Positions 1 through 5,104 of a stretch of DNA of 5,104 nucleotides are shown here, one piece after another. The notes below the pieces were generated by a model. That model worked only from the letters and a program-made list of their open reading frames with translations, had not been told where the DNA came from and did no database searches. The stretch's first letter is position 1. Every line of letters begins with the position of its first letter. A program made the position numbers and the translations under genes. Source of the stretch: Pseudomonadota bacterium (lineage in GTDB: Bacteria > Pseudomonadota > Gammaproteobacteria > Burkholderiales > Gallionellaceae); NCBI GenBank assembly GCA_021781695.1, contig JAJXWG010000141.1, positions 1 through 5,104 of the forward strand. Reading direction: 5' to 3'.

Positions 1-28
1 GATTTCCGGCGTTTGCCTGCCAAGAAGT

Positions 29-1339
29 TTATTCTGCCGCGATTTCCTCGTCTCTGGGCATATTCAGGATGCCGGTATTGAAATCATACTCAAAGAGATC
101 CCCGTAGCGCCCCCACTCGATGGCAACACGCAGTGCAGACAAGGTGTCCGCCTCGCTCAGCGTGAAGCGCAACAGCTTCAGGAACAGATCCTCATGCAAA
201 TCTCCGGATGGGTCCTGCACAAGTCCATGACGAATGTAGGCGATCAGTGGCACGTTTTCCAGAAGCTGATGCCCGAAGATGATTTTTCTTTCCGAATTGT
301 CGGCCTGCGCATATTTCAGCCCCAAGGGCGTGAGCATGATGTCGCCCTGTTCGAGCAGCGCAAATCCAAGCAGTGCCAGCGAGCTTGCCACATCGAACAG
401 TTCATGATCGCTGAGCTCTGTTTTTTCGGCAAGTTTTGGCAAATCCGCACGCCCAAGAAAAGGCTCGTCTGCAAGAATTTCCAGCGTGCCTTCCATGCGC
501 GATATACCCACTTCCGGCAAACGGTCTCCTATGCTCATCTTGGCACCCTTGTCGGTCATGCGCCCTGAGCGCAACGCGCCTGTTGTCATCAACCCGTATA
601 CCTTATCGATCAGACTGCGGACTTCAAGCCCTTCCACCTCTCTTGGCCGCGGGAGCCTGACCTGCAATTCGTCACGCACACGCCCAGGATCGCTGGCGAA
701 AACCAGCACCCGGTCAGCCATCATGACCGCTTCCTCGATATTGTGGGAAACGACCAACATGGCCTTGGTGGGGAGGCGTCCATCTTCCCATAATTCCAGG
801 ATGTCTTCGCGCAAACGCTCCCCTGTCAACACATCGAGCGCGGAAAACGCCTCATCCATCAACAGCACTTCGGGCTCCATCACCAATGCGCGCGCAATGC
901 CTACCCGTTGCCTCATGCCACCTGACAATTCGCGGGGAAGCGCTCCCTCAAAACCCGACAAACCTATCAGCTCGATGGCGGATTTAGCGCGCTGTATTCT
1001 TTCTTCAGGCGACATTCCCTTGGCTTCCAGCCCCAGCTCCACATTTTTCTGAACGGTCAGCCAGGGAAACAGCGCAAAGGATTGGAAGACCATGCTGATG
1101 CCATTGGCTGGACCGTAAAGCGGCAATCCGCGGTAGAGCACCTGGCCATTATCTGCGGAGATCAGCCCTGCCATGATGCGCAACATGGTCGACTTGCCCG
1201 AACCAGACTTGCCGAGCAAGGCCACAATTTCTCCCTCGTTGAGCGAAAAATCAACATTTTCAAGCACGGATCTGGCCGACCCGTCTGCTGAACGAAAAGA
1301 CTTTCCGACCGATTTAAGCTCGACGATGGGTGAACTCAT
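29..1339 (-). CDS. ABC transporter ATP-binding protein, nitrate/sulfonate/taurine type, with C-terminal AAA-associated domain
   Basis: This is the ATPase subunit that powers import through the permease encoded just upstream, acting on the cytoplasmic face of the inner membrane. The 436-residue protein has a full nucleotide-binding domain: Walker A GKSGSGKST (43-51), Q-loop Gln86, signature LSGGMRQ (138-144), Walker B VLLMDE (158-163) with catalytic Glu163, and switch His199 in VVSHN. Usual NrtD/SsuB/TauB-type ATPases are about 250-280 residues. Here about 160 more follow, resembling the AAA-associated C-terminal domain known from some transporters of this class. Residues about 298-344 read like a winged helix, which suggests regulation or sensing; that is inference. 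The ATG at 1339 is preceded by AGGA, which overlaps the permease stop, so the two genes are translationally close. The substrate is not identifiable because no binding-protein gene is seen. All ATPase motifs are intact. Confidence 0.93.
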   Translation of the reverse strand: MSSPIVELKSVGKSFRSADGSARSVLENVDFSLNEGEIVALLGKSGSGKSTMLRIMAGLISADNGQVLYRGLPLYGPANGISMVFQSFALFPWLTVQKNVELGLEAKGMSPEERIQRAKSAIELIGLSGFEGALPRELSGGMRQRVGIARALVMEPEVLLMDEAFSALDVLTGERLREDILELWEDGRLPTKAMLVVSHNIEEAVMMADRVLVFASDPGRVRDELQVRLPRPREVEGLEVRSLIDKVYGLMTTGALRSGRMTDKGAKMSIGDRLPEVGISRMEGTLEILADEPFLGRADLPKLAEKTELSDHELFDVASSLALLGFALLEQGDIMLTPLGLKYAQADNSERKIIFGHQLLENVPLIAYIRHGLVQDPSGDLHEDLFLKLLRFTLSEADTLSALRVAIEWGRYGDLFEYDFNTGILNMPRDEEIAAE

Positions 1340-1348
1340 GAATGCGTA

Positions 1349-1352
1349 TCCT
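1349..1352 (-). promoter_or_regulatory. Ribosome binding site of the ABC ATPase gene, touching the permease stop codon
   Basis: On the minus strand AGGA lies 9 bases before the ATPase ATG. Its first base is also the last base of the permease stop-codon signal region (stop at 1354-1352). This arrangement supports the chosen start at 1339 and coupled expression of the two transporter genes. Confidence 0.6.
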
Positions 1353-3082
1353 TAAAAATGCAGACGGTTTTCGGTCATGCGATAGAGCCTGCGCCAGATA
1401 AAATGATTGAATCCCATTACAAATATGCACATGACGCCGATTCCCAGTGCAATCCTGGGGAAGTCCCCGCTGGCGGTCATTTCCGCAATGTAGCTGCCGA
1501 TGCCATGCGCCTTCAAGGTCGTGTTACCCCAGGTCACATATTCGGCAACAATGCTGGCATTCCATGAGCCACCGGATGCGGTGATCGCGCCCGTGACGAA
1601 ACTGGGAAAGATTGCGGGAAGCAGATAGCGCCGCCATTTCAGCATGCCGGAAAGGCCAAGATTTTTTGCGGCATAGCGCAATTCGGTCGGGATAGTAGAG
1701 GCGCCCGCGATCACGTTGAACAGGATATACCATTGCGTGCCGAGTATCATCAGCGGAGACAGCCAGATATCCGGATTGAGATGGTAACGCACGAGCAGAA
1801 ACACCACCACGGGGAACATCAGATTGGCAGGAAATGCAGCGAGAAACTGTATGATCGCCTGCGCACGGCCGGCTATCCTCGGATTCATGCCTATCCAGAC
1901 GCCAGTTGGAATCCATACAAGTGCCGCCAGAAAAATCAGCACGACCACGCGGGCCATGGTGTAAAAACCCATCATGAAAGCCAATCCAACTTCGCTCCAG
2001 CTTACCTCGGCATGAATGAAATGAACGAGAGTCCACAATGCATAAAAAACGATTGCAGCAAGAATCGCATCCCAGATGCGTTCCGGCGTTGCGGACATTG
2101 TCTGGGGTCTTGCGCGTATCGATGTTCCGTCGTAACTGTACCTGAACAGCACGAATGAGCGTTCCAGCATGGCGCTGACAGCCAGCGCAATACCTTGGGT
2201 GCGTTCGGTCTTGCGCAGCCAGTTCAAGAGCCACGACTCCTGGGCCGTTTCGCTGCCGGACTCCTCAAAGCGAAACTTGTCTGCCCAGGCGAGCAGCGGC
2301 CTGAAAAAAAACTGGTCATAGAGAATCACGCCAACCAGCATCGCAAGAATAGCCCATGCGATCGCATGAAGATTGCGCTGCTCGATTGCCAGCGCAATAT
2401 ACGAACCTATGCCGGGCAGCTTGATATTCTGATTCGATACTGAAATTGCCTCAGATGCGACCACGAAGAACCAGCCGCCTGACATCGACATCATCATGTT
2501 CCATAAGAGCCCAGGCGTAGCAAACGGCAACTCAAGCCGCCAGAAACGCTGCCATGACGAGAGGTTGAATACGCTCGCCGCTTCCTTCAGCTCGGTCGGA
2601 ACGGTGCGGAACCCCTGATATGCGCTGAATGCCATATTCCATGCCTGCGAAGTGAATATGGCAAATATCGCCGCGCATTCTACGCCCAGCAGACTGCCTG
2701 GAAACAACGCGATGAACGCGGTGACGGTGATGGACAGAAAACCCAGTATGGGAATCGACTGAAGAATGTCCAGCATGGGCAGCAGAAATTTTTCGGCTGC
2801 GCGGTATTTGGTAGCCAGCACTGCAAAGATACAACTGAATGCAATCGATGCGCCAAGCGCGATGAACATGCGCAAGGTCGTACGCAGCAGATAATACGGC
2901 AGATTTTCCGGATCAAGGGAAAGTGCAAGGGTCTGGCCAAGCTGGTAGGGGCGCGCCATCTCCTCGCCTCCATAAGCCAGCAAAACCAGTACCGCCAGAA
3001 CCATGGGCAGCAATGCCCAATCCCACTTATTCCACCCAGTTTCAACAACTTGTCTTGGAAAAAATTGCTTGTGTTCACTCAT
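1352..3082 (-). CDS. ABC transporter permease, two fused BPD_transp_1 (EAA-type) domains
   Basis: This is the inner-membrane channel of a binding-protein-dependent importer. The 576 residues hold two permease units in tandem, whereas SsuC/TauC/NrtB-type permeases have one unit of about 250-280 residues and form dimers. Unit 1 has hydrophobic spans near 23-38, 67-90, 101-127, 134-150, 197-213 and 240-258, with an EAA loop at about 163-190 (TELKEAASVF, then LELPFATPG). Unit 2 begins near 333, with spans near 337-357, 366-393, 413-432 and 442-460, an EAA loop at 465-492 (TELRYAAKNLG, then YLLPAIFP), and a last span near 544-562. A polar linker of about 60 residues (267-330) joins them. A single chain can therefore supply both halves of the channel. 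The start ATG has an AGGA 12 bases upstream (3095-3098), which is longer than ideal. It is followed after 12 bases by the ATPase gene. The substrate is unknown; sulfonate, nitrate, cyanate or another small anion are family-level possibilities only. Confidence 0.92.
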   Translation of the reverse strand: MSEHKQFFPRQVVETGWNKWDWALLPMVLAVLVLLAYGGEEMARPYQLGQTLALSLDPENLPYYLLRTTLRMFIALGASIAFSCIFAVLATKYRAAEKFLLPMLDILQSIPILGFLSITVTAFIALFPGSLLGVECAAIFAIFTSQAWNMAFSAYQGFRTVPTELKEAASVFNLSSWQRFWRLELPFATPGLLWNMMMSMSGGWFFVVASEAISVSNQNIKLPGIGSYIALAIEQRNLHAIAWAILAMLVGVILYDQFFFRPLLAWADKFRFEESGSETAQESWLLNWLRKTERTQGIALAVSAMLERSFVLFRYSYDGTSIRARPQTMSATPERIWDAILAAIVFYALWTLVHFIHAEVSWSEVGLAFMMGFYTMARVVVLIFLAALVWIPTGVWIGMNPRIAGRAQAIIQFLAAFPANLMFPVVVFLLVRYHLNPDIWLSPLMILGTQWYILFNVIAGASTIPTELRYAAKNLGLSGMLKWRRYLLPAIFPSFVTGAITASGGSWNASIVAEYVTWGNTTLKAHGIGSYIAEMTASGDFPRIALGIGVMCIFVMGFNHFIWRRLYRMTENRLHF

Positions 3083-3158
3083 GGTCGCGTTGATTCCTGC
3101 GCGCCTTATCCGGGATTACTGGCATCCTTCTAGACTCGCGCATGGTAAATTCGGAACG

Positions 3159-3611
3159 TCAGCTCTGTATCCACGGCAGGCCGGCTACGCGCCAACCTTC
3201 ATGGCTGTTGCGATGCCCATCTGTATTTTTCTCGCCTTCGAAGCCCTGGAGCACATTGTAACTGTCGCGGTAACCGGCAAGCGTCGATGCAGCTGCCGCG
3301 GAATGCGATCGCGCACCGCTACGGCAGATGAACAATACCAGCGCCTCCTTATCCACCTGCTGTTCCAGTGCCGCCATGAAACCCGGGTTGGACTTCATGC
3401 CAGGATATGTCATCCACTCTATCTCCACGGCATTCGGGATGCGGCCGACCCAGTCCAGTTCAGCGCGGCTGCGAATATCCACCAGTTTTGCACCTGGCGC
3501 AGATTGCATAATTTCGTAAGCCTCGACTGGCAACAGCGCACCCTCATAGGGAAGATTCATGTCCCTGGCGCGCCGCTGCGCTGCCTGCAAAATGGCGGTG
3601 ATTTTACCCAT
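3159..3611 (-). CDS. Single-domain rhodanese-like protein (sulfurtransferase family)
   Basis: This 150-residue protein has one rhodanese domain covering roughly residues 25-148. Visible hallmarks are LVDIRSRAELDWVGRIPNA (43-61), the usual CH2A-like segment, and the active-site loop CRSGARS with catalytic Cys96 at the end of a hydrophobic strand (LVLFIC). The six-residue loop after the cysteine fits sulfur (persulfide) transfer rather than a Cdc25-type phosphatase. There is no signal peptide or membrane span, so it is probably cytoplasmic. The GFEGEKNTDGHR segment and the closing GLPW motif are features I recall from a common betaproteobacterial rhodanese subfamily. The physiological donor and acceptor cannot be told from sequence. 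The start ATG has AGGA seven bindable bases upstream. The gene diverges from the CDF gene and lies 76 bases upstream of the ABC permease in the same direction, so an operon is possible but unproven. Confidence 0.9.
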   Translation of the reverse strand: MGKITAILQAAQRRARDMNLPYEGALLPVEAYEIMQSAPGAKLVDIRSRAELDWVGRIPNAVEIEWMTYPGMKSNPGFMAALEQQVDKEALVLFICRSGARSHSAAAASTLAGYRDSYNVLQGFEGEKNTDGHRNSHEGWRVAGLPWIQS

Positions 3612-3617
3612 GGCAAT

Positions 3618-3621
3618 TCCT
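3618..3621 (-). promoter_or_regulatory. Ribosome binding site of the rhodanese gene
   Basis: Minus-strand AGGA lies six bases before the ATG at 3611, in the context CAGGAATTGCC. It supports that ATG as the true start. Confidence 0.6.
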
Positions 3622-3629
3622 GTTTAATG

Positions 3630-3658
3630 TTGGTTCTTGGCGTATCATGCGCTATGCT
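3630..3658 (+). promoter_or_regulatory. Candidate sigma-70 promoter for the CDF transporter gene
   Basis: TTGGTT (3630-3635) and TATGCT (3653-3658) are separated by 17 bases and match the -35 and -10 consensus at 3 of 6 and 4 of 6 positions. The transcript would start near 3664-3666, about 26 bases before the ATG at 3691. This is the best candidate by eye in the 79-base gap between the divergent rhodanese and CDF genes, but matches of this quality also occur by chance. Confidence 0.3.
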
Positions 3659-3690
3659 GCACACTACAGCCGCATACTAGCTCAATCGAA

Positions 3691-4857
3691 ATGAAAAATC
3701 ACATGCAACAAGAAGATAAATTTGAACCGCTGCAAGCTGAACGATATGCCGCTGCACAAAAATGTACCTGGGTCAGCATAGGCATCAATCTTTTGTTGAC
3801 CCTGTTCCAGGTTGTCGGAGGGTTGTTTGCGCATTCGCAGGCTTTGATGGCCGATGGTCTGCATTCATTGTCCGACCTGCTCTCCGATGTGCTGGTTTTA
3901 TACGCCAACCGCCATGGCAACCGCGATGCGGATGACAACCATCCTTACGGCCACGCGAGAATAGAAACCGCAGCGACGCTGATCCTGGGTGTTTTCCTGG
4001 CCGGCCTGGGCATTGCGCTGCTGATTACCGCTGCGATGCACCTGCAACAACCGGGGGCCTTGCGGGCGATCAGCCCGCTGGGTCTTGTCATCGCAGTTCT
4101 TGCGCTGGCCGCCAAGGAAGGCATGTTTCGCTACATGATGGCGGTAGCCCTCAAGGTGCGCTCGCAAATGCTGGTGGCCAATGCCTGGCATGCGCGTTCC
4201 GACGCCGCCTCTTCCTTGGTGGTAGTGGCAGGCATAGTCGGCAATTTGCTGGGCTATACCTTTCTTGATCTGGTTGCGGCGGCAGTGGTCGGAATAATGA
4301 TTGCCTACATGGGCGGCAAGCTTGCGCTGGAAGCCTTGTCAGAACTCATCGATACCGGGCTGGATGCTGAAGAAGTGGAAGCGATACGGCAAACTTTGCT
4401 GAATACGCACGGCGTGTTGGGATTGCATGAATTGCGCACCCGCAAGATGGCGGACAATGCGCTAGTTGATGCGCATATCCTGGTCGATCCCAAAATCAGC
4501 GTTTCAGAAGGCCACCACATAGCCGAGTCGGCACGCCATGCGGTGCTCAACCAGCACCATGTGCTAGATGTCATGGTGCACATCGATCCGGAAGACGACA
4601 TGCAGGCCGGACGCCATGCCAAATTGCCCAGCCGCCCCCGCCTGCTAGCGCTTCTTGCAGAACGGCTGGGCGATCTTTTGCTCAACAATCGCGTGGTGTT
4701 TCATTATCTGGAAGGACGCGTGGATGTCGAGCTTTATCTGCCTGCAGACAAACTCCCGCCCGAAGGGGTCGATGCGCTGCAAGCTCGATGCAATGAACTG
4801 GTGGTGGGCGATCCTCTGTTTCGCGCCATCCATGTTCACGTCAATCACGCACAATAA
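3691..4857 (+). CDS. Cation diffusion facilitator (CDF) metal exporter with extra C-terminal domain
   Basis: This inner-membrane antiporter is predicted to export a divalent metal such as zinc, cadmium, iron or cobalt in exchange for protons. With the start at 3691 it has 388 residues; E. coli FieF/YiiP has 300. Six membrane spans lie near 27-46, 49-74, 91-118, 129-154, 164-188 and 191-216. The transport site shows HSLSD in span 2 (His58, Asp62) and HARSD in span 5 (His167, Asp171), an HD-HD set often seen in zinc transporters. DDNHPYGH (81-88) matches the YiiP loop metal site. The cytoplasmic dimer domain (about 219-302) keeps His246 (GLHELRT), His262, His275, and His297/Asp299 (VHIDP), which align with YiiP metal ligands. 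About 85 residues then follow with an apparent repeat of that fold. An upstream TTG (3637) is in frame but precedes the likely promoter start and lacks a ribosome site. ATG 3691 has only a weak one, and ATG 3703 is a further alternative. Metal specificity is inferred. Confidence 0.9.
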   Translation: MKNHMQQEDKFEPLQAERYAAAQKCTWVSIGINLLLTLFQVVGGLFAHSQALMADGLHSLSDLLSDVLVLYANRHGNRDADDNHPYGHARIETAATLILGVFLAGLGIALLITAAMHLQQPGALRAISPLGLVIAVLALAAKEGMFRYMMAVALKVRSQMLVANAWHARSDAASSLVVVAGIVGNLLGYTFLDLVAAAVVGIMIAYMGGKLALEALSELIDTGLDAEEVEAIRQTLLNTHGVLGLHELRTRKMADNALVDAHILVDPKISVSEGHHIAESARHAVLNQHHVLDVMVHIDPEDDMQAGRHAKLPSRPRLLALLAERLGDLLLNNRVVFHYLEGRVDVELYLPADKLPPEGVDALQARCNELVVGDPLFRAIHVHVNHAQ

Positions 4858-4864
4858 TGGTGCG
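4848..4864 (+). promoter_or_regulatory. NtrC-type enhancer site 1 for glnA, overlapping the CDF stop codon
   Basis: CGCACAA-TAA-TGGTGCG is a dyad with 6 of 7 arm positions complementary. Its core GCACAATAATGGTGC differs at two positions from the E. coli glnA strong NtrC site GCACTAAAATGGTGC (recalled from the literature). Its central TAA is the stop codon of the CDF gene. The centre lies about 129 bases upstream of the predicted sigma-54 start, a typical enhancer distance. Confidence 0.72.
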
Positions 4865-4879
4865 CAACCTGAGATAGTC

Positions 4880-4896
4880 CGCCCAATTTTGGTGCG
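4880..4896 (+). promoter_or_regulatory. NtrC-type enhancer site 2 for glnA
   Basis: CGCCCAA-TTT-TGGTGCG has a perfect right half identical to that of site 1 and a left half matching at 5 of 7 positions. Its centre is exactly 32 bp from site 1 and about 97 bases upstream of the predicted start, so the two sites face the same side of the helix. The E. coli glnA sites are also 32 bp apart, which makes a chance match unlikely. Confidence 0.62.
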
Positions 4897-4937
4897 ATTT
4901 ATTTTTGTGTTACTTCGCAGGCTTATGGCACAATGGT

Positions 4938-4954
4938 GATCTGACATGCAGATC
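4938..4954. repeat. Perfect 6-bp inverted repeat (GATCTG-N5-CAGATC) just upstream of the sigma-54 promoter
   Basis: GATCTG (4938-4943) and CAGATC (4949-4954) are perfect complements around a 5-base spacer ACATG. The 17-bp dyad is centred about 39 bases upstream of the predicted glnA transcription start, ending four bases before the -24 element. It could be an operator, but a repeat this short can occur by chance in a region of this size. Confidence 0.4.
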
Positions 4955-4958
4955 GGAT

Positions 4959-4974
4959 TGGCACGCTTTCTGCA
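4959..4974 (+). promoter_or_regulatory. Sigma-54 (RpoN) promoter of glnA
   Basis: TGGCACGCTTTCTGCA matches the consensus TGGCACG-N4-TTGCA with one mismatch and has the required GG-N10-GC spacing (GG 4960-4961, GC 4972-4973). Transcription is predicted to begin near 4985, giving a leader of about 38 bases before glnA. Together with the two NtrC-type dyads upstream, it indicates that glnA is induced under nitrogen limitation by phosphorylated NtrC. Confidence 0.85.
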
Positions 4975-5011
4975 TAAGATATTTTCGGGTTCATTTTTGA
5001 TTGATACTTTT

Positions 5012-5020
5012 GGGAGAGAG
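5012..5020 (+). promoter_or_regulatory. Ribosome binding site of glnA
   Basis: GGGAGAGAG is a purine-rich Shine-Dalgarno region immediately upstream of the ATG at 5023. It is much stronger than the site in front of the CDF gene and fixes the glnA start. Confidence 0.7.
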
Positions 5021-5022
5021 CT

Positions 5023-5104
5023 ATGTCGTTGTCGGCAAAAGATGTGTTGCAGATGGTCAAGGACCACGATGTCAAATTCGTGGATTTTCGTTTTACGGAT
5101 ACGC
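5023..5104 (+). CDS. glnA: Glutamine synthetase type I (GlnA), N-terminal fragment cut by the window edge
   Basis: The 27 complete codons read MSLSAKDVLQMVKDHDVKF followed by VDFRFTDT. This is the typical start of bacterial GSI, where E. coli has a similar helix followed by EVKFVDLRFTDT. The full enzyme (about 470 residues, a cytoplasmic dodecamer) makes glutamine from glutamate, ammonia and ATP and is the central step of ammonia assimilation. Only the beginning of the N-terminal beta-grasp domain is visible, so active-site and adenylylation residues cannot be checked. The gene lies 165 bases downstream of the CDF gene in the same direction but has its own sigma-54/NtrC-type promoter. I see no terminator hairpin between them, so some read-through from the CDF gene is possible. 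Confidence 0.9.
   Translation, partial: MSLSAKDVLQMVKDHDVKFVDFRFTDT

Noticed and set aside
486..1052. Long plus-strand reading frame (188 codons) opposite the ABC ATPase gene
   Set aside because: It lies wholly antisense to a gene with complete ABC motifs. Its product is Ser/Arg/Pro-rich with no recognisable domain, as expected of a shadow frame.
1524..2234. Long minus-strand reading frame (236 codons) inside the permease gene
   Set aside because: It is an alternative frame of the permease, which has both EAA loops in its own frame. The translation is Cys/His/Arg-rich and lacks membrane spans or a known motif.
3083..3158. Promoter or terminator in the gap between the rhodanese and permease genes
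   Set aside because: No hairpin followed by a T-run and no -35/-10 pair with acceptable match and spacing could be found on the minus strand.
3003..3680. Plus-strand reading frame (225 codons) opposite the rhodanese gene
   Set aside because: It is antisense to the rhodanese, whose active-site loop, ribosome site and domain are clear. The translation shows no family features.
4905..4934. Possible sigma-70 promoter TTGTGT-N18-CACAAT upstream of glnA, as in the E. coli glnAp1 arrangement
   Set aside because: The boxes match the consensus at only 3 of 6 and 4 of 6 positions with non-ideal spacing. The sigma-54 promoter explains glnA expression better.
4928..4938. GCAC-N3-GGTG as a third NtrC site
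   Set aside because: The two halves are separated by 3 bases instead of the 6 found in the two convincing dyads, so the geometry is wrong for NtrC.
4645..5067. Minus-strand reading frame (140 codons) across the CDF end and the glnA promoter
   Set aside because: It crosses the NtrC-type sites, the sigma-54 promoter and the glnA start on the opposite strand, and its product has no recognisable domain.

Overview
The window looks like ordinary chromosome from a betaproteobacterium, possibly Nitrosomonadales. That is inferred from protein style, moderate GC and the glnA control region, not from a marker gene. It holds five genes: three on the minus strand in the left two thirds, and two on the plus strand in the right third. 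There is no RNA gene, mobile element, CRISPR array or obvious sign of recent transfer.

Left block (minus strand, read right to left): a small single-domain rhodanese (3611-3159), a double-length ABC permease (3082-1352) and an ABC ATPase with an extra C-terminal domain (1339-29). Permease and ATPase are separated by 12 bases, and the ATPase ribosome binding site touches the permease stop codon, so they are one transcription unit. They belong to the nitrate/sulfonate/taurine-type importer class. The permease is two permeases fused in one chain, and the ATPase carries a C-terminal domain of the AAA-associated type with a winged-helix-like stretch. No periplasmic binding protein is visible, so the substrate cannot be named. 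The rhodanese lies 76 bases upstream in the same direction and may be co-transcribed.

Right block (plus strand): a cation diffusion facilitator (CDF) metal exporter (3691-4857), divergent from the rhodanese across a 79-base gap, followed by the first 27 codons of glutamine synthetase glnA (from 5023). The CDF protein has a complete YiiP-like core with HD-HD transport-site residues, followed by about 85 extra residues that look like a second copy of its cytoplasmic dimerisation fold.

The 165 bases between the CDF stop and glnA carry a complete-looking nitrogen-control region: two NtrC-type dyads 32 bp apart (the first overlapping the CDF stop codon), a well-matched sigma-54 promoter with correct GG-N10-GC spacing, a perfect 6-bp inverted repeat just upstream of that promoter, and a strong Shine-Dalgarno sequence. 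This closely resembles the enterobacterial glnAp2 design. I found no clearly new multi-gene system. The best leads are the CDF C-terminal extension and the substrate and control of the fused-permease ABC transporter.
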